DNA from: Cyanobacteria bacterium FACHB-63
Lineage (GTDB): Bacteria; Cyanobacteriota; Cyanobacteriia; Leptolyngbyales; Leptolyngbyaceae
Length of the DNA stretch: 64,000 nt
Assembly: GCA_014695255.1 (NCBI GenBank)
Contig: JACJNX010000061.1
Coordinates: forward strand, 124,001 to 188,000
Reading direction: 5' to 3'
Each line of letters opens with the position of its first letter. The stretch's first letter is position 1. This document shows, piece by piece, positions 46,714-55,848 of the stretch. The position numbers and the translations under genes were made by a program. Under the pieces are notes generated by a model, which searched no databases, was not told the DNA's origin, and worked only from the letters and a program-made list of their open reading frames with translations.

Positions 46714-48957
46714 ATGTCAACGGTTTCGATGTTTGAATTCGATCACGCTACAACAGATGTCGCTGCATGGAGCATTCTCGAAGCAGAATTTAATCCAGCA
46801 AAGCTTCACGCTCAAGAAACAGTGTTTACGATCGGCAATGGTTATCTCGGTACACGCGGCAGCTTTGAAGAAGGTTTTCCAGGAGATCAAGCCGCGACAT
46901 TAATTCACGGAATGTTTGATGATGCACCGATCGTTCAAACAGAGTTGGTCAATTGCCCAAGCTGGTTGTCATTAACGATTAAGTTAGAGGGTGAACGATT
47001 TCGACTCGATCACGGCGAAATTCTGAGGTACGATCGACGACTCGACCTCAAAATTGGACTCCTAACGCGCACTGTTGAATGGCGCAGTCCAAACGGGCAC
47101 AGATTCGAGTTTCGGTTTGAGCGGTTTTGCAGTTTTGCAGACCAGCATTTGATGGCGATTCGGTGTCATATCAAGTCGATCGACTTTACAGGAACCGTTG
47201 AGATCGAAGCAGAAATTGAGCCGCATCCAACCACAGTAACGATTCCACATTGGATGACTTTGAAGTCTGGAAGTTTAGGGAATCTGGTTTGGCTCTCGAA
47301 TGAAACGCTTCACTCTGGATTGGAGTTAGGACTAGCAGTTAAGCTAAATGTCACGAAAGGAAATAGAGCACTTGACGTAAACGGCAACGAGAAACACACA
47401 TCGCTGTTAACGTCAACGCAAATCTATCCAGGTGAATCAATCATCGCTGAAAAGATTACTGCGGTTTATACTTCGCGTGATGCAGAATTCCCACTACAGG
47501 TAGCACTCCGAAGATTAGTCAAAGCTCCAAATTATGCAACCCTATTTGCAGCGCATATTACTGCCTGGGCGATCGCGTGGCAAAACAGCGATATCACGAT
47601 CGAAGGTGATCCCATTGCTCAAGTTAGCGTTCGCTATAACCTGTTTCAACTAATGATCGCGGCTCCGCGACGCGATGATCGAGTAAGCATTCCGGCGAAG
47701 ACACTTTCAGGATTTGCTTATCGCGGTCACGTCTTTTGGGATACCGAGATTTTCATCGTGCCGTTTTTTGCGTTGACACAACCTGCGATCGCAAAGAATT
47801 TACTCACTTATCGCTATCACACTTTATCGGGCGCACGACGCAAAGCAAAAGAAGCAGGTTACGAAGGTGCAATGTACGCTTGGGAAAGTGCAAGTACAGG
47901 CGATGAAGTTACGCCTCGCTGGGTTCCGGGCGCAAAAGGTGAACTGATTCGGATTTGGTGTGGGGATATTGAGTATCACATTACCGCCGATGTTGCTTAT
48001 GGAATTTGGCAATACTGGCGAATTACAGGTGATGACGATTGGATGCGAGATTTTGGTACAGAAATTTTACTAGAAACCGCAAAGTTCTGGGCAAGTCGAA
48101 TCGAACGGAACGGCGATCGCTACGAAATTAATGATGTGATTGGTCCTGATGAAAACCATGAGCACATGAATAACAACGCATTTACAAATGCAATGGCTCA
48201 ATGGAATCTTCGCTCTGCAATTACAGTATGGGATTGGTTAATGAGATCATTTCCAGAAACGGCAAAACGATTGCAGCAGGAATTAGATCTCACTGTCGAT
48301 CGCGTTTCCGATTGGGCAACGATCGCGCAAGGATTAACAATCTCTCTTGATCCTGAGACTAAGTTGATCGAACAATGTGACGGATTCTTCGATTTGATTG
48401 ATGTGAATTTGAATGACTATGAACCGCGATCACGATCGATGCAAGCGCTCTTAGGAATCGAACCCACGAATCAACGCCAAATTCTAAAGCAACCGGATGT
48501 ATTGATGATGCTGTATCTATTGCGGCAACAGTTCGATCATGAGACATTGCGGGCGAATTGGGACTATTATACACCTCGAACTGATCATGTCTACGGATCA
48601 TCATTAGGTCCTGCGGTTCACGCAATTCTAGCCTGTGATCTTCAGCAAACCGAGGAAGCGTATCAGCACTTTATGCGATCGGCGTTAGTGGATCTACAAG
48701 ATGTGCGCGGCAATGCAGCAGAAGGAATTCATGCCGCTTCAGCAGGCGGCGTTTGGCAAGCGATCGTCTTTGGTTTTGCAGGCATTCGGATGACCGAATT
48801 TGGGTTGATTGCTTGTCCAAATTTACCCGCCCATTGGACGCGCTTAAAGTTCCGACTGTGCTGGCAGAATCAATGGGTTGAGTTTGATTTGTCGCAGAAT
48901 CAAGCAGTTTGTGAGACGATCGAACCTTCAATCCAACTAGAATTTGCACTGCTATGA
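46714..48957 (+). CDS. Glycoside hydrolase family 65 (disaccharide phosphorylase-type)
   Basis: A 747-residue GH65 protein. The N-terminal domain has GNGYLGTRGSFEE, the (alpha/alpha)6 barrel has FAYRGHVFWDTEIF, YRYHTLSGARRKAKEAGYEGAMYAWESA and the general acid Glu480 in GPDENHEHMNNNAFTN, and phosphate-binding residues lie in NAAEGIHAASAGG. The family includes maltose, trehalose and kojibiose phosphorylases, which split a disaccharide with phosphate to release beta-glucose 1-phosphate. Specificity is not readable. It overlaps the DUF3598 gene by four bases (ATGA). Confidence 0.93.
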   Translation: MSTVSMFEFDHATTDVAAWSILEAEFNPAKLHAQETVFTIGNGYLGTRGSFEEGFPGDQAATLIHGMFDDAPIVQTELVNCPSWLSLTIKLEGERFRLDHGEILRYDRRLDLKIGLLTRTVEWRSPNGHRFEFRFERFCSFADQHLMAIRCHIKSIDFTGTVEIEAEIEPHPTTVTIPHWMTLKSGSLGNLVWLSNETLHSGLELGLAVKLNVTKGNRALDVNGNEKHTSLLTSTQIYPGESIIAEKITAVYTSRDAEFPLQVALRRLVKAPNYATLFAAHITAWAIAWQNSDITIEGDPIAQVSVRYNLFQLMIAAPRRDDRVSIPAKTLSGFAYRGHVFWDTEIFIVPFFALTQPAIAKNLLTYRYHTLSGARRKAKEAGYEGAMYAWESASTGDEVTPRWVPGAKGELIRIWCGDIEYHITADVAYGIWQYWRITGDDDWMRDFGTEILLETAKFWASRIERNGDRYEINDVIGPDENHEHMNNNAFTNAMAQWNLRSAITVWDWLMRSFPETAKRLQQELDLTVDRVSDWATIAQGLTISLDPETKLIEQCDGFFDLIDVNLNDYEPRSRSMQALLGIEPTNQRQILKQPDVLMMLYLLRQQFDHETLRANWDYYTPRTDHVYGSSLGPAVHAILACDLQQTEEAYQHFMRSALVDLQDVRGNAAEGIHAASAGGVWQAIVFGFAGIRMTEFGLIACPNLPAHWTRLKFRLCWQNQWVEFDLSQNQAVCETIEPSIQLEFALL

Positions 48958-49763
48958 AATCTCAATGGGATTGTTTGCTAGAAAATTTAGGCGCGTGGGA
49001 AGGTTCATTTACAAGGCTTTCACCCGTTGGGGAGGTTTTAGAAGATGTACCTTCGATCGTGTCTTTCACGGGACTTAACAACAATCAAACCATGCGTCAG
49101 ATTGTTCGTCTCGCTCCAGCGAACCAACCCATCAACGAGAAAGTTCTAGAGTACAGTTCTCTCGGTCGCAATATTCTGCTATTTGACAACGGCGCATTTT
49201 CTCAAGGGTCAATTCAGTTTGCGCCGTTCTCAGAGTTTGGTGCGGAGTTGGGATTAATTCATGACGATCGCCGACTCCGCCTAGTTCAACTATTTGACAA
49301 ACAAGGTAAGCTCACCGGACTCACCTTAATTCGAGAAAAATTATCCGGTTCAGAAACGCCAGAACGTCCACCGCTCCAAGTTGAAGATTTGATCGGGGAA
49401 TGGAAGGGAGAAGCAATCACAATTTATCCAGATTGGCGATCTCCCGATTCCTACAGGACAGGATTGAAGATTTGGAAAGACAGCGATCGCTTACACCAAG
49501 AACTGAACTTTGGTAGAACAATCACAACTAGCGCCCGAATTGAAGGATCGAGTTTAAAGTTTGACAGTGGCATTCAGGTTTTGCTGTTGCCGGATGGAGC
49601 CTCTTCAAACTGTCCGGTAGAGATTCAACTTCGTCAGCCTTTTGTTTTGGAAGTCGGCTGGCTTCTACAGCCAAATCTAAGACAGCGCTTAATTCGCAGT
49701 TACAGCGCTAAAGGAGAATGGATCAGTCTGACCTTAGTAACAGAGTATAAAATTGACTCATAA
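48954..49763 (+). CDS. DUF3598-family protein
   Basis: A 269-residue protein with two similar halves: LENLGAWEGSFTRLSPVGE at the start and LIGEWKGEAITIYPDW after residue 145, each followed by beta-rich sequence. This duplicated, calycin-like layout fits cyanobacterial DUF3598. Function unknown. The start lies inside the last codons of the GH65 gene (ATGA overlap), so the two are translationally coupled. Confidence 0.8.
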   Translation: MKSQWDCLLENLGAWEGSFTRLSPVGEVLEDVPSIVSFTGLNNNQTMRQIVRLAPANQPINEKVLEYSSLGRNILLFDNGAFSQGSIQFAPFSEFGAELGLIHDDRRLRLVQLFDKQGKLTGLTLIREKLSGSETPERPPLQVEDLIGEWKGEAITIYPDWRSPDSYRTGLKIWKDSDRLHQELNFGRTITTSARIEGSSLKFDSGIQVLLLPDGASSNCPVEIQLRQPFVLEVGWLLQPNLRQRLIRSYSAKGEWISLTLVTEYKIDS

Positions 49764-49783
49764 TCCAACGGTCTAAGCACTTT

Positions 49784-50326
49784 ATGGCACTTACAGCTAA
49801 GGATTTAGAAATACTTCAAACGCAGTGTCCAGACTACCGGATGGAGCTAGTGAATGGAGAAATTATTGTTATGAGTCCATCAGGGTATGAATCCGATGAA
49901 GTCACAGCAGAAATGATTCGACAGCTGGGAAACTGGGTTAGACCTAGAAGGCTGGGTAGAGTTACCGCTTCTAGCGCTGGTTTCGTCTTGCCGAACTCTG
50001 ACACTCGTGCGCCCGATGTTTCTTTTGTACAAGCAGAACGATTACGTCGCAGTCCCCGTAGCTTTGCCGAACTTGCTCCCGATCTAATGGTTGAAGTCAA
50101 ATCACCCACGGATAGCCTTACCAAGCTTAGAGCTAAAATCGATCAATTTCTTGAGCTTGGAACCAGAGTCGGAATTTTGGTTAATCCAGAAAAAGAATGG
50201 GTCGAGATTCGTCGCACTGGAGCAGAACCGATCGTGCTTCAAAACGGCGACCTCCTTATAGTTCCCGATCTGCTTCCAGGTTGGGAAGTCAAAGTCGAAG
50301 ATCTCTGGTCGCCGCAGTTCGATTAA
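49784..50326 (+). CDS. Uma2-family (DUF820) nuclease-fold protein
   Basis: A 180-residue protein with a PD-(D/E)XK-like core: MELVNGEIIVMSP, then TRAPDVSFV with Asp78 and LMVEVKSPTD with Glu104 and Lys106, the putative metal site. Uma2 proteins are very abundant in cyanobacteria and are annotated as restriction-type endonucleases, but activity is rarely shown. It follows DUF3598 by 20 bases. Whether it is linked in function is unclear. Confidence 0.88.
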   Translation: MALTAKDLEILQTQCPDYRMELVNGEIIVMSPSGYESDEVTAEMIRQLGNWVRPRRLGRVTASSAGFVLPNSDTRAPDVSFVQAERLRRSPRSFAELAPDLMVEVKSPTDSLTKLRAKIDQFLELGTRVGILVNPEKEWVEIRRTGAEPIVLQNGDLLIVPDLLPGWEVKVEDLWSPQFD

Positions 50327-50338
50327 ACGATCGACCCA

Positions 50339-51772
50339 TCAGCGAAGCCGCTTAGCAGAGAGATTTTGTCCAGCTTGATGCAGAATCAATTGAGTGACCT
50401 GTCCTTGCTGATCTTCGATGAACGTAATCTGAGCATCGACTTCTTTGATAAAAAAGCGAGTTTCTGACTCAGGAAAAAGTTCTATGATGGGCTGACCCGT
50501 CGCTTGGGCGAAGAGGCGATCGCCTTCCTTAGTAATCGTCAGAATAAAGTTCGGAGAAAGTTCATAGCGTCCCGCATAACGCTCATACAGCTTAGGATTG
50601 ACAACGATCGCTTTTTGCTCTTTTGGCGGCTCATACTTCATGAGCGGAAACTGTTTCTCCAGAAGATGCAGCCCAATATCATCAATACTGTTGCTGGAAT
50701 TTGACAAAACTACGACTCCCAATCGCTTCTTTTTATCAAAGCCAATAAAGCTGTGATAACCCCCTGTTCCACCGTTATGCCAAACAATTTCTGTGCCGTA
50801 CTTTCGGAAAATATGCCAACCCAAACCAATGTCTAAATCAGGTGTTCCAGTTGGACGCTGAACAACTTGTGACCGGCGCATTGCAGAAGAGAGCTTCGAT
50901 TTGGTTAAGCCTAGATTTGCTGCCAGGAAATTTAAGAGATCCTGAGTTGTAGAGCGTAATGCTCCTGCCCCTGCCAGCGTGGGAAGATCCCAGTTTTTAG
51001 TAGGCTGACCCGTTGAAGTGTGTCCTGTTGCGAGGCGCGATCGCAACTCTGGAGATAACTGGATCCGAGTGCTTTCCATCTTGAGCGGTTGAGCAATTCG
51101 CGTTGTAACGAGCGTTTCGTAATTCTGGCCAGACTCTAAACTAAGGATCTGTCCAAGCAAGCCAAATCCTAAATTCGAGTATTCATACTTCGTCCCGATA
51201 TCTCTGGTTAATTGATACCCGGATAAAAGCTCATACAATTGCTCAACGGTGTAATCTGCGTAGGGATTTTCGGGGTCTTGTGGATTGAGGTTATCAGGCA
51301 GTCGAGGCAATCCAGAGGTGTGTGTAGCGAGATCGATTAGCGTAATTTCCTTTCCGTTCCGACGAGGAATGTCAACAGATTTAGGCAGAAACTTTGAGAT
51401 TGGATCACTCAGCCTGAGTTCCCCCCGCTCTACGCAATCTGCTAACAAGAGCGCGGTAAACACCTTGCTAATCGAGCCAATTTCAAAAACTGTATTTCCA
51501 TCGGGCTTGCGAGGATCTGATTGCCCCAGTCGCCCATGGCTGATAATTTTGCGTCCTTCAGGCGTAATCAGCCCAACGACAATGCCCAGACTTTGCTTTT
51601 CCTGGTCGATCCGGCGTTGCAGAATGGTTTGCACTGCGTCAACGGACAAATCAGGTTGAGGTAGTTTTGCTTGAGCGAGTGATCTCAGTGGCAGCAGTCC
51701 AATCACCACACTTGCTAGAACGATCCAAAGAGCAGAAGATTTGATCATCGATCGTCTACCAATTCGATTCAC
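50339..51772 (-). CDS. Exported serine hydrolase (class C beta-lactamase-like)
   Basis: A 477-residue protein with a signal peptide (SALWIVLASVVIGLLPLRSLAQA) and a class C beta-lactamase or esterase fold. The SxxK motif is Ser100-Ile-Ser-Lys103 (FEIGSISKVF), the YxN motif is Tyr198-Ser-Asn200 and the late HNGGTGGY replaces KTG. A C-terminal beta domain (YERYAGRYELSPNFILTITK) fits DUF3471. Likely activities are esterase, D-aminopeptidase or carboxypeptidase; beta-lactam resistance cannot be claimed from this. Convergent with the Uma2 gene. Confidence 0.9.
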   Translation of the reverse strand: MNRIGRRSMIKSSALWIVLASVVIGLLPLRSLAQAKLPQPDLSVDAVQTILQRRIDQEKQSLGIVVGLITPEGRKIISHGRLGQSDPRKPDGNTVFEIGSISKVFTALLLADCVERGELRLSDPISKFLPKSVDIPRRNGKEITLIDLATHTSGLPRLPDNLNPQDPENPYADYTVEQLYELLSGYQLTRDIGTKYEYSNLGFGLLGQILSLESGQNYETLVTTRIAQPLKMESTRIQLSPELRSRLATGHTSTGQPTKNWDLPTLAGAGALRSTTQDLLNFLAANLGLTKSKLSSAMRRSQVVQRPTGTPDLDIGLGWHIFRKYGTEIVWHNGGTGGYHSFIGFDKKKRLGVVVLSNSSNSIDDIGLHLLEKQFPLMKYEPPKEQKAIVVNPKLYERYAGRYELSPNFILTITKEGDRLFAQATGQPIIELFPESETRFFIKEVDAQITFIEDQQGQVTQLILHQAGQNLSAKRLR

Positions 51773-51836
51773 ATGACCACGATGGCATTAGGGAAAATTC
51801 CAGAGTGTCAGATCAAGCGATCGTGGCATCATCTGA

Positions 51837-52415
51837 TCATAGGATTGAGCAATCCCGCTCCAACGCCTGCCGCAACAAATCTCGATAATTCCGATTGTTG
51901 ATAATATAAGCACCAAACCGCTCTAAGTGCGGATTCATCATCTGAGCATCAAACAAAACGAAATTGCGCGATCGTAAATGTTCTACCAGTTTCACCATCG
52001 CCACTTTCGATCCATCCGGAATCCGAAAAAACATCGATTCCCCAATAAATGCTCCCCGCAGCGACAATCCCAAAATTCCACCTGCAAGCTGATCGCCTTG
52101 CCAAGTTTCAAAACTATGCGCCCAGCCTGCTTGGTGCAGTGCCCAGTAAATCTCTTTCAGGTCATCAGAAATCCAGGTTGATTCACGATCGGCGCAACCC
52201 TCAACCACCGCCTCAAACGCTCGATTAATTGCCACCGTAAATCGATCTTGATTCAACATCCGTCGCAGGGATTTAGGATATCGAAACCGCTCATCTAGCG
52301 GAATCAACGTGCGCTCACGACTCGTATACCAGGCTAAATCCTTGCCTGACTCATTCGACATCAAGAAATAACCTTGAGCGTAACCTTCAAGAATCGAAGG
52401 CACATCAATTTGCAT
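51837..52415 (-). CDS. aat: Leucyl/phenylalanyl-tRNA-protein transferase
   Basis: Aat adds Leu or Phe to proteins that begin with Arg or Lys, marking them for ClpS and ClpAP. The 192-residue protein has [12 protein letters not shown], the [16 protein letters not shown] block, [23 protein letters not shown] with the catalytic region, [19 protein letters not shown] and a C-terminal [14 protein letters not shown]. The length matches the short cyanobacterial form. Its neighbours do not share the pathway. Confidence 0.93.
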   Translation of the reverse strand: MQIDVPSILEGYAQGYFLMSNESGKDLAWYTSRERTLIPLDERFRYPKSLRRMLNQDRFTVAINRAFEAVVEGCADRESTWISDDLKEIYWALHQAGWAHSFETWQGDQLAGGILGLSLRGAFIGESMFFRIPDGSKVAMVKLVEHLRSRNFVLFDAQMMNPHLERFGAYIINNRNYRDLLRQALERDCSIL

Positions 52416-52492
52416 AACCTAGCTCCGGAGGGCGTTGTAACAGGGATACTGAAACGATATAGTTTGAATAGCCTTGTCTGGGGGAAAGTAGC

Positions 52493-52822
52493 ATGATTGA
52501 ACCCATCCCACCGATTACGTTACCGCCCGCGAAGCATCCGGAGCAAGAAGCGGCTTGGCTTGAACAAAAATTACTGCGATGGCTTGACGAAGAATTCCTC
52601 CCAGAACCCGCCAACCAAAGAATTGCAGAACGGGCAGCCCAAATCTACAAGCGCCACCGCATGGAAGACGAAAACGATTTAGGGTCGCTAGTGATTGCGA
52701 TTATTGCAGAGATGCAAGCGTTCGACTTCTCTGACAGCTTTTATGGAGAATTTGCGATCGCCAATGCTGTGAGCGATTTACTCATGGACAGCTTAGGGGT
52801 CGATCGCTGTTGTGGACAGTAG
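52493..52822 (+). CDS. Conserved-hypothetical protein, 109 residues
   Basis: The ATG at 52493 follows GGGGGAAAG about six bases upstream. The protein starts IEPIPPITLPPAKHPEQEAAWLEQKLLRWLDEEFLPEP and has an acidic, helical body with RMEDENDLGSLVIAIIAEMQ and a C-terminal CC. I recall such proteins as cyanobacterial hypotheticals but no function. It is convergent with rpsN and divergent from aat. Confidence 0.7.
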   Translation: MIEPIPPITLPPAKHPEQEAAWLEQKLLRWLDEEFLPEPANQRIAERAAQIYKRHRMEDENDLGSLVIAIIAEMQAFDFSDSFYGEFAIANAVSDLLMDSLGVDRCCGQ

Positions 52823-52862
52823 GATTTTGGATTTCAGATTGATTTATCCGAAATCCAAAATC
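52823..52862. repeat. Palindromic hairpin between convergent genes
   Basis: GATTTTGGATTTC (52823-52835) and GAAATCCAAAATC (52850-52862) are perfect 13-base arms around a 14-base loop. GGATTTTGGATTT strings recur between genes in cyanobacteria. It fills the gap between the hypothetical gene and rpsN and could end transcripts from both. Confidence 0.65.
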
Positions 52863-52865
52863 TTT

Positions 52866-53168
52866 CTACCAGCTTGATTTCACGACACCAGGCAGCAATC
52901 CGGCGTGTGCCATTTCCCGAATGCAATGGCGTGATAGTCCAAAATCGCGATACACGCCTCTCGGACGACCTGTAGCCCAGCAGCGATTCCGTACTCGCAC
53001 TTTTGCGCTGTTGCGCGGAAGCTGTTGAATTTTGCGGTGGATTTCTAGCTTTTCGGCTTGAGTCGTGGCAGCCGCAAACTGTTCCTTCAGAGCTGTACGC
53101 TTTTCTGCGTACCTCTCGACGGTGCGTTCGCGCTTTTTCTCACGCTCAATCATGCTTTTCTTAGCCAT
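52866..53168 (-). CDS. rpsN: 30S ribosomal protein S14
   Basis: A 100-residue S14 of the zinc-free type: the N-terminal half has [16 protein letters not shown], and the usual Cys pairs of the zinc form are absent. The C-terminal [41 protein letters not shown] region is the universal part that binds 16S rRNA in the 30S head. It is the last of the nth-rpsN group; about 75 bases separate it from nth. The gene order serS, rseP, nth, rpsN on one strand is familiar from cyanobacteria. Confidence 0.96.
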   Translation of the reverse strand: MAKKSMIEREKKRERTVERYAEKRTALKEQFAAATTQAEKLEIHRKIQQLPRNSAKVRVRNRCWATGRPRGVYRDFGLSRHCIREMAHAGLLPGVVKSSW

Positions 53169-53244
53169 GAATGATGTTTGACCTTTTGATAAAAGACACT
53201 ATTTTTGATTCTACTCAAAAATTGCAGCGTTCTACGAAATTCAT

Positions 53245-53919
53245 TCAAGCTTTCTTGACGCGTGGATCAGCGAGATGAGCGGACGGACAGAGATCCGCAA
53301 GCACACACCGATCGCACTGCGGACTCCGAGCGTTACAAACCGCTCGACCGTGATACACCAGCCGAATCGACCAGTTCTCCCAGTCTGGTTGCGGTAAAAG
53401 TTTCATCAAATCGCGCTCAACCTTCACAGGCTCGGTGTTCTTGGTTAACCCTAATCGATACGATAACCGCTTGACGTGCGTATCGACCGTAACACCCAAA
53501 TTCACACCGAACGCATGAGCCGAAACGACATTTGCCGTTTTACGGGCAACACCGGGGAGGCTCGTGAGATCTTCCATTGATCGCGGCACTTCCCCGCCGA
53601 ATTTCTCCATGATGAGGCGACAAGCCGCCTGAATATTTTTGGCTTTGTTACGGTAGAAGCCGGTCGATCGAACTAGTTCTTCAAGCTCAGAAAGATCAGC
53701 GCCCGCCAAAGCCGCCGCATCGGGAAAACGGCGAAACAAGGCAGGCGTTACGGTGTTAACTCGTTCATCGGTGCATTGAGCCGCAAGGATCGTTGCCACC
53801 ATTAATTGAACCGGAGTTTCGTAATCCAACGTGCAAGGAGCTTCTGGATAAAGCTTTTTCAGTCGCACCAAGATCTCTAATGCACGTTGTTTCGTTGCAG
53901 AAAGTCGTCGAGTTGTCAC
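53245..53919 (-). CDS. nth: Endonuclease III (DNA glycosylase/AP lyase)
   Basis: Nth removes oxidised pyrimidines and cuts the abasic site. It has the helix-hairpin-helix LPGVARKTANVV with the catalytic Lys127, the TVDTHVKR block with Asp146, and the Fe-S cluster Cys195, Cys202, Cys205, Cys211 (x6, x2, x5 spacing, as in E. coli). At 224 residues it is standard. The start overlaps the stop of rseP by four bases (ATGA), so the two are coupled. Confidence 0.96.
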   Translation of the reverse strand: MTTRRLSATKQRALEILVRLKKLYPEAPCTLDYETPVQLMVATILAAQCTDERVNTVTPALFRRFPDAAALAGADLSELEELVRSTGFYRNKAKNIQAACRLIMEKFGGEVPRSMEDLTSLPGVARKTANVVSAHAFGVNLGVTVDTHVKRLSYRLGLTKNTEPVKVERDLMKLLPQPDWENWSIRLVYHGRAVCNARSPQCDRCVLADLCPSAHLADPRVKKA

Positions 53920-55004
53920 TGTGGAATGAGATTCACCGTATCACGGATGATCAGAAAAACGCCTAATCCCAGTAATAGCATTAATCCGGTCTGCATCACG
54001 CCGTCTTGAATGCCAGACGGAACAGGTTTACCGCGAAGACCTTCCACTAGGAGGAATGCGAGTTGTCCGCCATCGAGTGCGGGAAGCGGCAGGATGTTGA
54101 TGATCGCTAAGTTGATGCTGATTAATGCTGTGAAGTTGAACAAGCTAGCAAAGTCAGTTTTAGCAATTCTTGCACCGGTCGCCACGATCGCTACAGGTCC
54201 AGCTACTTGATTCGCAGTGTTACCAAAATTGCTAATCAGTTGTCCAAAGCCTTGCACCGTCAACACTACAATTCGCTGAAACTCGTTTGCCGCCATTGTA
54301 AAAACTGCGATCGGGTTACTGGCACGCTTGTAGTAAACGATTTTTCCATTGGGTTGAGTCTTAAAGTGCGGCTGCAATTTGACTCCGATCTTGCCTTTGC
54401 CGTTGTCGTCTTGCGGCGTGACATTGACTGTAACAGGCTGTCCTTTGCGCTCGATCGACAATTGCAACGGTTTCCCAGGACTCGTCTCGATCGTTTGTCT
54501 CAACGTATTCATCGCCGCATCGGATGCACCGAGCGATTTACCGTTAATTCCGACGACAACATCCCCGTTTTGGATGCCTGATTGAGCAGCGACACCTTCA
54601 GCGATCGCTTCTGGCACAATCACACCAGGCTCGTAATCAATCGTGGGCAGCCCGACGAATGCCATCTGTCCGACCAAGACGAAGTAAGCAAAGATCAGAT
54701 TCGCGATTACGCCTGCGCTGATAACGATCGCGCGGTCAAGCACCGGACGATTTTTCAATAAATTTGGGTCATCTGGCGGAATCGTACTTTCTGGGTCATC
54801 GTCAGGAAATCCGACGAAACCCCCAAGCGGCAGGGCGCGAAGGGCATATTCGGTTTGCTCGCCCTGATATTTGAACAAGATTGGACCAAAGCCGATCGAA
54901 AAGCGATTTGCATAAATCCCTTGAAGCCTTGCCGCAAGGAAATGACCGAGTTCATGTACAAAGATTAGAACTGCCAGAAGAAGAATAACCGCCAGTACAG
55001 ACAT
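53916..55004 (-). CDS. rseP: Site-2 intramembrane metalloprotease RseP
   Basis: A 362-residue M50 protease with HELGH (His17, Glu18, His21) in the first membrane helix, a PDZ domain (about 125-205; QSGIQNGDVVVGINGKS) and the third zinc ligand in LPALDGGQ near residue 310. S2P enzymes cut anti-sigma factors and signal remnants inside the membrane. The single PDZ form is usual in cyanobacteria. Overlaps nth by four bases. Upstream, a plus-strand Uma2 gene separates it from serS. Confidence 0.94.
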   Translation of the reverse strand: MSVLAVILLLAVLIFVHELGHFLAARLQGIYANRFSIGFGPILFKYQGEQTEYALRALPLGGFVGFPDDDPESTIPPDDPNLLKNRPVLDRAIVISAGVIANLIFAYFVLVGQMAFVGLPTIDYEPGVIVPEAIAEGVAAQSGIQNGDVVVGINGKSLGASDAAMNTLRQTIETSPGKPLQLSIERKGQPVTVNVTPQDDNGKGKIGVKLQPHFKTQPNGKIVYYKRASNPIAVFTMAANEFQRIVVLTVQGFGQLISNFGNTANQVAGPVAIVATGARIAKTDFASLFNFTALISINLAIINILPLPALDGGQLAFLLVEGLRGKPVPSGIQDGVMQTGLMLLLGLGVFLIIRDTVNLIPQ

Positions 55005-55208
55005 AAGCAGTAAAAGTTAAGGCTCGATGAGGAACGTTTTTCTTATTCTAGAGGTTTCGTTTGGCTGTTACGAATCTTCACGGCACAAATCGGTAGAAAG
55101 GAGTAGGGTGCGATCGCGGCTATGCCTGGATGAATTGAACCCCTGAACTACAATAAAGCCAACTCGCACAAGGAAAAGCCTTATGAGTAGTTAGATACTC
55201 AAGTGCAG

Positions 55209-55844
55209 ATGGAAACTTGGATTCCAATCTCTTGGGAGGAGTTTGTCAAGCTTACAAAAGACTCGGCGCGTGAAAAAATCAAGGCTTACTATTACAACGG
55301 ATGCATGAGATTGGAGGATATGGCAGTTTTAGGCAGTCCGCATTCTCGCGATCATGGTTTTGTAATCGGTGCTGTGACTCTTTTTACAAGCTTGCGCGGT
55401 CTTGATATTGATGGTCATGATAATTGCACCTATCGCAAAACCGGATGCGCTGAGGTTCAGCCTGATGTGTCGTTTTACGTAGGTGAGAATGCAGAAGCTG
55501 TGCCTTGGGAGGCGACGATTATTGATGTGGATCGATATCCTGCTCCAGATGTGGTGATTGAGGTTGCGTATTCTTCTTTGACCGACGATCACGGTGAAAA
55601 ACGCTTACTCTACGAATCGTTCGGCGTAAAGGAATACTGGATTATTGATGTGCAGAATGCCAGTATCTGGACGTTTGCGGTTGCTGATCGCGGAAGTCGG
55701 CGGATTGAACAGTCGATCGTTCTGCCTAATTTGGAGATTGCGGTACTCGAAGAAGCTTTTCGCCGCAGTCGCGAGATGAATCACGGCAAGGTAAGCGCTT
55801 GGTTGATGAGCCAGTTTCAGTCCGCCATGAATGAATATCTTTAA
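55209..55844 (+). CDS. Uma2-family nuclease-fold protein
   Basis: The ATG at 55209 is used; a GTG two codons earlier is possible. About 211 residues with the Uma2 core: MRLEDMAVLGSPHSRDHG, then AEVQPDVSFYVG with the metal-site Asp and PAPDVVIEVAYSSLTDD with Glu, followed by KEYWIIDVQNASIWTF. The Lys of the usual ExK motif is replaced here (IEVAYSS), so nuclease activity is doubtful. It lies on the strand opposite to the serS-rseP-nth-rpsN group and ends four bases before the convergent HNH gene. Confidence 0.85.
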   Translation: METWIPISWEEFVKLTKDSAREKIKAYYYNGCMRLEDMAVLGSPHSRDHGFVIGAVTLFTSLRGLDIDGHDNCTYRKTGCAEVQPDVSFYVGENAEAVPWEATIIDVDRYPAPDVVIEVAYSSLTDDHGEKRLLYESFGVKEYWIIDVQNASIWTFAVADRGSRRIEQSIVLPNLEIAVLEEAFRRSREMNHGKVSAWLMSQFQSAMNEYL

Positions 55845-55848
55845 AAAT

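Noticed and set aside
46626-46736. 36-residue Cys/His-containing frame before GH65 (leader peptide or small metal protein)
   Set aside because: No clear ribosome site and it overlaps the GH65 start; too little support.
50339-51772. Class C beta-lactamase resistance gene
   Set aside because: SxxK and YxN are present, but HNG replaces KTG and the C-terminal DUF3471-like domain fits an esterase or peptidase.
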